A DNA stretch of 64,000 nt from Piscicola geometra (Eukaryota; Annelida; Clitellata; Hirudinida; Piscicolidae). Positions within the stretch are counted from its first letter, which is position 1; each line of letters opens with the position of its first letter. Positions 55,601-64,000 of the stretch are shown here, piece after piece. Location: contig OX030956.1 in the NCBI GenBank assembly GCA_943735955.1, forward strand, positions 16,271,524 to 16,335,523. The letters run 5' to 3'. The position numbers were made by a program, and so were the translations under genes. The notes under the pieces were generated by a model that searched no databases, was not told where the DNA came from, and saw only the letters and a list, made by a program, of their open reading frames with translations.

Positions 55601-58110
55601 ATTCTTTTTAAAGTTTTTAACATTCTTTTTAAAGTTTTTAACATTCTTTTTAAAGTTTTTAACATTCTTTTTGAAGTTTTTAACATTCTTTTCAAAGTTT
55701 TCAACATTCTTTTTAATGTTTTTAACATTCTTTTCAAAGTTTTTAACATTCTTTTTAAAGTTTTTAACATTCTTTTTAAAGTTTTTAACATTCTTCTCAA
55801 AGTTTTCAACATTCTTTTCAAAGTTTTCAACATTCTTTTCAAAGTTTTCAACATTCTTTTTAATGTTTTTAATATTCTTTTCAAAGTTTTTAACATTCTT
55901 TTTAAAGTTTTCAAAATTCTTTTTAAAGTTTTTAACATTCTTTTCAAAGTTTTCAACATTCTTTTTAATGTTTTTAACATTCTTTTCAAAGTTTTTAACA
56001 TTCTTTTTAAAGTTTTTAACATTCTTTTTAAAGTTTTTAACATTCTTTTTAAAGTTTTTAACATTTTTTTCAAAGTTTTTAATATTCTTTTTAAAGTTTT
56101 TAACATTCTTTTTTAAGTTTTTAACATTCTTTTTAAAGTTTTTAACATTCTTTTCAAAGTTTTCAACAGTCTTTTCAATGTTTTTAACATTCTTTTCGAA
56201 GTTTTTAACATTCTTTTCAAAGTTTTTAACATTCTTTTCAAAGTTTTTAACATTCTTTTTAAAGTTTTTAACATTCTTTTTAAAGTTTTTAACATTCTTT
56301 TTAAAGTTTTTAACATTCTTTTCAAAGTTTTCAACATTCTTTTTAATGTTTTTAACATTCTTTTCAAAGTTTTTAACATTTTTTTAAAAGTTGTTAACAT
56401 TCTTTTTAAAGTTTTTAACATTCTTTTTAATGTTTTTAACATTCTTTTTAAAGTTTTTAACATTCTTTTTGAAGTTTTTAACATTCTTTTCAAAGTTTTC
56501 AACATTCTTTTTAATGTTTTTAACATTCTTTTCGAAGTTTTTAACATTCTTTTTAAAGTTTTTAACATTCTTTTTAAAGTTTTTAACATTCTTCTCAAAG
56601 TTTTCAACATTCTTTTCAAAGTTTTCAACATTCTTTTCAAAGTTTTCAACATTCTTTTTAATGTTTTTAATATTCTTTTCAAAGTTTTTAACATTCTTTT
56701 TAAAGTTTTCAAAATTCTTTTTAAAGTTTTTAACATTCTTTTCAAAGTTTTCAACATTCTTTTTAATGTTTTTAACATTCTTTTCAAAGTTTTTAACATT
56801 CTTTTCAAAGTTTTTAACATTCTTCTTGAAGTTTTTAACATTCTTTTTAAAGTTTTTAACATTCTTTTCAAAGTTTTCAACATTTTTTAAAATGTTTTTA
56901 ACATTCTTTTCAAAGTTTTTTAACATTCTTTTCGAAGTTTTCAACATTCTTTTTAATGTTTTTAACATTTCTTTCAAAGTTTGTAACATTCTTTTTGAAG
57001 TTTTTAACATTCTTTTTAAAGTTTTTAACATTCTTTTCGAAGTTTTCAACATTCTTTTTAATGTTTTTAACATTCCTTTCAAAGTTTGTAACATTCTTTT
57101 TAAAGTTTTTAACATTCTTTTTAAAGTTTTTAACATTTTTTTTAAAGTTTTCAACATTCTTTTTATTGTTTTTAACATTCTTTTCAAAGTTTTTAACATT
57201 CTTTTTAAAGTTTTTAACATTCTTTTTAAAGTTTTTAACATTCTTTTCAAAGTTTTCAACATTCTTTTTAATGTTTTTAACATTCTTTTCAAAGTTTTTA
57301 ACATTTTTTTAAAAGTTGTTAACATTCTTTTTAAAGTTTTTAACATTCTTTTTAAAGTTTTTAACATTCTTTTTAAAGTTTTTAACATTCTTTTTGAAGT
57401 TTTTAACATTCTTTTCAAAGTTTTCAACATTCTTTTTAATGTTTTTAACATTCTTTTCAAAGTTTTTAACATTCTTTTTAAAGTTTTTAACATTCTTTTT
57501 AAAGTTTTTAACATTCTTCTCAAAGTTTTCAACATTCTTTTCAAAGTTTTCAACATTCTTTTCAAAGTTTTCAACATTCTTTTTAATGTTTTTAATATTC
57601 TTTTCAAAGTTTTTAACATTCTTTTTAAAGTTTTCAAAATTCTTTTTAAAGTTTTTAACATTCTTTTCAAAGTTTTCAACATTCTTTTTAATGTTTTTAA
57701 CATTCTTTTCAAAGTTTTTAACATTCTTTTTAAAGTTTTTAACATTCTTTTTAAAGTTTTTAACATTCTTTTTAAAGTTTTTAACATTTTTTTCAAAGTT
57801 TTTAATATTCTTTTTAAAGTTTTTAACATTCTTTTTTAAGTTTTTAACATTCTTTTTAAAGTTTTTAACATTCTTTTCAAAGTTTTCAACAGTCTTTTCA
57901 ATGTTTTTAACATTCTTTTCGAAGTTTTTAACATTCTTTTCAAAGTTTTTAACATTCTTTTCAAAGTTTTTAACATTCTTTTTAAAGTTTTTAACATTCT
58001 TTTTAAAGTTTTTAACATTCTTTTTAAAGTTTTTAACATTCTTTTCAAAGTTTTCAACATTCTTTTTAATGTTTTTAACATTCTTTTCAAAGTTTTTAAC
58101 ATTTTTTTAA
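49629..58110. repeat. P-Q-Q' superblock, periods 3,591 and 4,096 bp
   Basis: Block P (about 795 bp) starts at 49,629, 53,220 and 57,316. Block Q starts at 50,427 and 54,018, and again near 58,114. A related block Q' starts at 52,149 and 56,391. The order is P-Q-Q'-P-Q-Q'-P-Q. The first period is 3,591 bp (171 units) and the second 4,096 bp (195 units plus one base). Markers agree: AACAGTC near 50,205 and 53,796, and TTTGTAAC near 51,120 and 54,711, both at 3,591 bp. P copies appear identical when translated as a ruler for differences, and Q copies differ by very few bases. The 24-unit gain equals the size lost in the block at 42 kb. Confidence 0.9.
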
Positions 58111-61100
58111 AAGTTGTTAACATTCTTTTTAAAGTTTTTAACATTCTTTTTAATGTTTTTAACATTCTTTTTAAAGTTTTTAACATTCTTTTGAAGTTTT
58201 TAACATTCTTTTCAAAGTTTTCAACATTCTTTTTAATGTTTTTAACATTCTTTTCGAAGTTTTTAACATTCTTTTTAAAGTTTTTAACATTCTTTTTTAA
58301 GTTTTTAACATTCTTTTTTAAAGTTTTTAACATTCTTTTCAAAGTTTTCAACAGTCTTTTCAATGTTTTTAACATTCTTTTCGAAGCTTTTAACATTCTT
58401 TTCAAAGTTTTTTAACATTCTTTTCAAAGTTTTTAACATTCTTTTAAAGTTTTTAACATTCTTTTTAAAGTTTTTAACATTCTTTTAAAGTTTTTAACAT
58501 TCTTTTCAAAGTTTTCAACATTCTTTTTAATGTTTTTAACATTCTTTTCAAAGTTTTTAACATTTTTTTTAAAAGTTGTTAACATTCTTTTTAAAGTTTT
58601 TAACATTCTTTTTAATGTTTTTAACATTCTTTTTAAAGTTTTTAACATTCTTTTTGAAGTTTTTAACATTCTTTTTCAAAGTTTTCAACATTCTTTTTAA
58701 TGTTTTTAACATTCTTTTCGAAGTTTTTAACCTTCTTTTTAAAGTTTTTAACATTTTTTTTAAAGTTTTTAACATTCTTCTCAAAGTTTTCAACATTCTT
58801 TTCAAAGTTTTCAACATTCTTTTCAAAGTTTTCACATTCTTTTTAATGTTTTTAATATTCTTTTCAAAGTTTTTAACATTCTTTTTAAAGTTTTCAAAAT
58901 TCTTTTTAAAGTTTTTAACATTCTTTTCAAAGTTTTCACATTCTTTTTAATGTTTTTAACATTCTTTTCAAAGTTTTTAACATTCTTTTTAAAGTTTTTA
59001 ACATTCTTTTTAAAGTTTTTAACATTCTTTTTAAAGTTTTTAACATTTTTTTCAAAGTTTTTAATATTCTTTTTAAAGTTTTCAACATTCTTTTTAATGT
59101 TTTTAACATTCTTTTCAAAGTTTTTAACATTCTTTTTGAAGTTTTTAACATTTTTTTTAAAGTTTTTAACATTCTTTTTAAAGTTTTTAACATTCTTTTC
59201 AAAGTTTTTAACATCTCTTTTCGAAGTTTTCAACATTCTTTTTAATGTTTTTAAACATTCCTTTCAAAGTTTGTAACATTTTTTTTAAAGTTTTTAACAT
59301 TCTTTTTAAAGTTTTTAACATTTTTTTTAAAGTTTTCAACATTCTTTTTATTGTTTTTAACATTCTTTTCAAAGTTTTTAACATTCTTTTTAAAGTTTTT
59401 AACATTCTTTTTAAAGTTTTTAACATTCTTTTCAAAGTTTTCAACATTCTTTTTAATGTTTTTAACATTCTTTTCAAAGTTTTTAACATTCTTTTTTAAG
59501 TTTTTAACATTCTTTTTAAAGTTTTTAACATTCTTTCAAAGTTTTCAACAGTCTTTTCAATGTTTTTAACATTCTTTTCGAAGTTTTTAACATTCTTTTC
59601 AAAGTTTTTAACATTCTTTTCAAAGTTTTTAACATTCTTTTTAAAGTTTTTAACATTCTTTTTAAAGTTTTTAACATTCTTTTTAAAGTTTTTAACATTC
59701 TTTTTAAAGTTTTCAACATTCTTTTTAATGTTTTTTAACATTCTTTTCAAAGTTTTCAACATTTTTTTTTAAAGTTGTTAACATTCTTTTTAAAGTTTTT
59801 AACATTCTTTTTAAAGTTTTTAACATTCTTTTTAAAGTTTTTAACATTCTTTTTGAAGTTTTTAACATTCTTTTCAAAGTTTTCAACATTCTTTTTAATG
59901 TTTTTAACATTCTTTTCAAAGTTTTAACATTCTTTTTAAAGTTTTTAACATTCTTTTTAAAGTTTTTAACATTCTTCTCAAAGTTTTCAACATTCTTTTC
60001 AAAGTTTTCAACATTCTTTTCAAAGTTTTCAACATTCTTTTTAATGTTTTTAATATTCTTTTCAAAGTTTTTAACATTCTTTTTAAAGTTTTCAAAATTC
60101 TTTTTAAAGTTTTTTAACATTCTTTTCAAAGTTTTCAACATTCTTTTTAATGTTTTTAACATTCTTTTCAAGTTTTTAACATTCTTTTTAAAGTTTTTAA
60201 CATTCTTTTAAAGTTTTTAACATTCTTTTTAAAGTTTTTTAACATTTTTTTCAAAGTTTTTAATATTCTTTTTAAAGTTTTCAACATTCTTTTTAATGTT
60301 TTTAACATTCTTTTCAAGTTTTTAACATTCTTTTTGAAGTTTTTAACATTTTTTTAAAAGTTTTTAATATTCTTTTCAAAGTTTTTAACATTCTTTTTAA
60401 AGTTTTCAAAATTCTTTTTAAAGTTTTTAACATTCTTTTCAAAGTTTTTCAACATTCTTTTCAAAGTTTTCAACATTCTTTTCAAAGTTTTCAACATTCT
60501 TTTTAATGTTTTTAATATTCTTTTCAAAGTTTTTAACATTCTTTTTAAAGTTTTCAAATTCTTTTTAAAGTTTTTAACATTCTTTTCAAAGTTTTCAACA
60601 TTCTTTTTAATGTTTTTAACATTCTTTTCAAAGTTTTTAACATTCTTTTTAAAGTTTTTAACATTCTTTTTAAAGTTTTTAACATTCTTTTTAAAGTTTT
60701 TTAACATTTTTTTCAAAGTTTTTAATATTCTTTTTTAAGTTTTCAACATTCTTTTTAATGTTTTTAACATTCTTTTCAAAGTTTTTAACATTCTTTTTGA
60801 AGTTTTTAACATTTTTTTTAAAGTTTTTAACATTCTTTTTAAAGTTTTTACATTCTTTTCAAAGTTTTTAACATTCTTTTCAAAGTTTTCAACATTCTTT
60901 TTAATGTTTTTAACATTTTTTTTCAAAGTTTTTAACACTCTTTTTAAAGTTTTTAACATTTTTTCAGAAGTTTTTAACATTCTTTTTGAAGTTTTTAACA
61001 TTCTTTTTAAAGTTTTTAACATTCTTTTTAATGTTTTTAACATTCTTTTTAAAGTTTTTAACATTCTTTTCAAAGTTTTTAACATTCTTTTTAAAGTTTT

Positions 61101-63240
61101 TAACATTCTTTTTAAATTTTTTAACATTTTTTTTTAAAGTTTTTAACATTCTTTTTAAAGTTTTTAACATTCTTTTTAAAGTTTTTAAACATTCTTTTCA
61201 AAGTTTTCAACATTCTTTTTAATGTTTTTAACATTCTTTTCAAAGTTTTTAACATTCTTTTTAAAGTTTTTAACATTCTTTTCAAAGTTTTTAACATTCT
61301 TTTTAAAGTTTTTAACATTTTTTTCAAGTTTTTAATATTCTTTTTAAAGTTTTCAACATTCTTTTTAATGTTTTTAACATTCTTTTCAAAGTTTTTAACA
61401 TTCTTTTTGAAGTTTTTTAACATTTTTTTTAAAGTTTTTAACATTCTTTTTAAAGTTTTTAACATTCTTTTCAAAGTTTTTAACATTCTTTTCAAAGTTT
61501 TCAACATTCTTTTTAATGTTTTTAACATTTTTTTCAAAGTTTTTAACACTCTTTTTAAAGTTTTTAACATTTTTTCAGAAGTTTTTAACATTCTTTTTGA
61601 AGTTTTTAACATTCTTTTAAAGTTTTTAACATTCTTTTTAATGTTTTTAACATTCTTTTAAAGTTTTTAACATTCTTTTCAAAGTTTTTAACATTCTTTT
61701 TAAAGTTTTTAACATTCTTTTTAAATTTTTTAACATTTTTTTTAAAAGTTTTTAACATTCTTTTTAAAGTTTTTAACATTCTTTTTAAAGTTTTTAACAT
61801 TCTTTTCAAAGTTTTCAACATTCTTTTTAATGTTTTTAACATTCCTTTCAAAGTTTGTAACATTCTTTTTAAAGTTTCTAACATTCTTTTTAAAGTTTTT
61901 AACATTTTTTTCAAAGTTTTCAACATTCTTTTTATTGTTTTTAACATTCTTTTCAAAGTTTTTAACATATTTTTTTAAGTTGTTAACATTCTTTTTAAAG
62001 TTTTTAACATTCTTTTTAAGTTTTAAACATTCTTTTTAAAGTTTTTAACATTCTTTTTAGAGTTTTTAACATTCTTTTTAAAGTTTTCAAAATTCTTTTT
62101 AAAGTTTTTAACATTCTTTTCAAAGTTTTCAACATTCTTTTTAATGTTTTTAACATTCTTTTCAAAGTTTTTAACATTCTTTTTAAAGTTTTTAACATTC
62201 TTTTTAAAGTTTTTAACATTCTTTTTAAAGTTTTTAACATTTTTTCAAAGTTTTTAATATTCTTTTTAAAGTTTTCAAACATTCTTTTTAATGTTTTTAA
62301 CATTCTTTTCAAAGTTTTTAACATTCTTTTTGAAGTTTTTAACATTTTTTTTAAAGTTTTTAATATTCTTTCCAAAGTTTTTAACATTCTTTTTAAAGTT
62401 TTCAAAATTCTTTTTAAAGTTTTTAACATTCTTTTCAAAGTTTTCAACATTCTTTTCAAAGTTTTCAACATTCTTTTCAAAGTTTTCAACATTCTTTTTA
62501 ATGTTTTTAATATTCTTTTCAAAGTTTTTAACATTCTTTTTAAAGTTTTCAAAATTCTTTTCAAAGTTTTTAACATTCTTTTCAAAGTTTTTAACATTCT
62601 TTTCAAAGTTTTCAACATTCTTTTTAATGTTTTTACATTTTTTTCAAAGTTTTTAACACTCTTTTTAAAGTTTTTAACACTCTTTTTAAAGTTTTTAACA
62701 TTTTTTCAGAAGTTTTTAACATTCTTTTTGAAGTTTTTAACATTCTTTTTAAAGTTTTTAACATTCTTTTTAATGTTTTTTAACATTCTTTTTAAAGTTT
62801 TTAACATTCTTTTCAAAGTTTTTAACATTCTTTTTAAAGTTTTTAACATTCTTTTTAAATTTTTAACATTTTTTTTAAAAGTTTTTAACATTCTTTTTAA
62901 AGTTTTTAACATTCTTTTTAAAGTTTTTAACATTCTTTTTCAAAGTTTTCAACATTCTTTTTAATGTTTTTAACATTCCTTTCAAAGTTTGTAACATTCT
63001 TTTTAAAGTTTCTAACATTCTTTTTAAAGTTTTTTAACATTTTTTTTCAAAGTTTTCAACATTCTTTTTATTGTTTTTAACATTCTTTTCAAAGTTTTTA
63101 ACATATTTTTTTTAAAGTTGTTAACATTCTTTTTAAAGTTTTTAACATTCTTTTTAAAGTTTTAAACATTCTTTTTAAAGTTTTTAACATTCTTTTTAGA
63201 GTTTTTAACATTCTTTTTAAAGTTTTAACATTCTTTTTAA
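58111..63240. repeat. 21-bp array with abundant one-base length changes
   Basis: From about 58,190 units of 20 or 22 bp become common. Examples: ATTCTTTTGAAG at 58,186, GTTTTTTAAC near 58,408, ATTCTTTTAAAG near 58,440 and 58,490, TTTTCACATTC near 58,831 and 58,935, AACATCTCTTTTC near 59,211, GTTTTTAAACATTCC near 59,250, TTTTCAAGTTTTT near 60,168 and 60,312, and CAAATTC near 60,555. The 10 kb to the left has almost none. Most changes lie in T or A runs. The marker order of Q and Q' is still visible, as with AACAGTC near 58,354 and 59,551, 1,197 bp or 57 units apart. TTTTCAGAAG near 60,961, 61,572 and 62,703 marks further local copies. Confidence 0.85.
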
Positions 63241-64000
63241 AGTTTTTAACATTCTTTTCAAAGTTTTCAACATTCTTTTTAATGTTTTTAACATTCTTTT
63301 CAAAGTTTTTAACATTCTTTTTAAAGTTTTTAACATTTTTTCTAAAGTTTTTAACATTCTTTTTAAAGTTTTTAACATTCTTTTCAAAGTTTTTGACATT
63401 CTTTTCAAAGTTTTCAACATTCTTTTTATTGTTTTTAACATTCTTTTCAAAGTTTTTAACATTCTTTTTAAAGTTTTTAACATTCTTTTTAAAGTTTTTA
63501 ACATTCTTTTCAAAGTTTTCAACATTCTTTTTAATGTTTTTAACATTCTTTTCAAAATTTTTAACATTCTTTTTAAAGTTTTTAACATTCTTTTTAAAGT
63601 TTTTAACATTCTTTTCAAAGTTTTCAACATTCTTTTTAATGTTTTTAACATTCTTTTCAAAGTTTTTAACATTCTTTTTAAAGTTTTTAACATTTTTTTA
63701 AAAGTTTTTAACATTCTTTTTAAAGTTTTTAACATTCTTTTTAAAGTTTTAACATTCTTTTTAGAGTTTTTAACATTCTTTTTAAAGTTTTTAACATTCT
63801 TTTTTAAGTTTTTAACATTCTTTTCAAAGTTTTCAACATTCTTTTTAATGTTTTTAACATTCTTTTCAAAGTTTTTAACATTCTTTTTAAAGTTTTTAAC
63901 ATTTTTTCTAAAGTTTTTAACATTCTTTTTAAAGTTTTTAACATTCTTTTCAAAGTTTTTGACATTCTTTTCAAAGTTTTCAACATTCTTTTTATTGTTT
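63240..64000. repeat. 567-bp repeat (27 units) at the right edge
   Basis: ATTTTTTCTAAAG near 63,337 and 63,903, and TTTTGACATTC at 63,391 and 63,957, recur at 566 bp, which is 27 units less one base. TTTTTATTG follows in both copies, near 63,424 and 63,990. The window ends inside the second copy, so the number of copies is unknown. TTTTGACATTC occurs nowhere else that I noticed in the window. Confidence 0.85.

Larger units (their letters stand above)
37350..64000. repeat. 21-bp T-rich satellite array (about 1,270 units)
   Basis: From the junction to the window end the sequence is a head-to-tail array of a 21-bp unit: AACATTC, five T, AAAG, five T. The plus strand is strongly T-rich (12 T, 6 A, 2 C, 1 G per unit; about 14% GC). 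Frequent unit variants have TTTTCAAAG, TTTTTAATG, TTTTTGAAG, TTTTCGAAG, AATATTC, CAAAATTC, AACAGTC, CTTTTTTAAG or ATTCCTTTC with TTTGTAAC. They recur in fixed orders and reveal higher-order repeats. Because 21 is a multiple of 3, each frame is locked. Several frames are stop-free: FLTFFLK and FNILFKV on plus, MLKTLKR and NVKNFKK on minus. Long frames therefore overlap on both strands and none is credible as a gene. The array continues past the right edge. The unit shares no obvious similarity with the neighbouring 17-bp unit beyond AT richness. Confidence 0.98.

Noticed and set aside
1..64000. CRISPR array
   Set aside because: Units are contiguous with no unique spacers, and 17- and 21-bp periods do not fit a repeat-spacer structure.
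37350..64000. T-run transcription terminators
   Set aside because: Five-T runs occur twice in every unit without a GC-rich stem. There is no gene to terminate.

Overview
The whole 64 kb window is satellite DNA. I found no gene, RNA gene, transposon or unique-sequence island. Two head-to-tail tandem arrays with different, unrelated-looking units fill it edge to edge: a 17-bp satellite (positions 1 to about 37,349, roughly 2,200 units, consensus GCAATATATGTAAATAT) and a 21-bp satellite (about 37,350 to 64,000, roughly 1,270 units, read as AACATTC, five T, AAAG, five T). Both are very AT-rich (3 G/C in 17 and 3 G/C in 21). Both run past the window edges. They meet at one abrupt junction with only a couple of bases of shared sequence.

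The organism cannot be named from this. Tens of kilobases of short-unit satellite with layered higher-order repeats and no gene suggests a eukaryotic chromosome (centromeric, pericentromeric, subtelomeric or sex-chromosome heterochromatin) assembled from long reads. This is an inference from architecture, not from a recognised family. Nothing resembles a bacterial, archaeal or viral genome.

Layout of the 17-bp array, judged by marker variants. Domain 1 (1 to ~12.6 kb) carries 18-bp variant units and a ~2.74-2.77 kb higher-order repeat. Domain 2 (~12.6-30.0 kb) lacks the 18-bp variant. In its place it has a GTTAAAATGC marker from 15.0 kb, with higher-order periods of 71, 58-64 (with 15-bp short units), 204 and 76 units. 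Domain 3 (~30.0-37.35 kb) regains the 18-bp variant and holds a 2,383-bp tandem duplication followed by a 1,276-1,293-bp duplication that reaches the junction.

Layout of the 21-bp array. 37.35-41.9 kb has irregular duplications of 53-84 units. 41.9-48.1 kb is a duplicated ~3.0-3.5 kb block with a nested 693-bp repeat. 48.1-58.15 kb is a very regular P-Q-Q' superblock of 3,591 and 4,096 bp. From 58.19 to about 63.2 kb single-base length errors become abundant. The last ~0.7 kb shows a 567-bp repeat.

All long open reading frames are by-products of repeat units that lack stop codons in some frames. They are not annotated as genes. Nothing here supports a new protein-based system. The points of interest are the array structure, the satellite-satellite junction, the marker-defined domains, possible phased curvature of the 21-bp unit, and the abrupt change in indel density.
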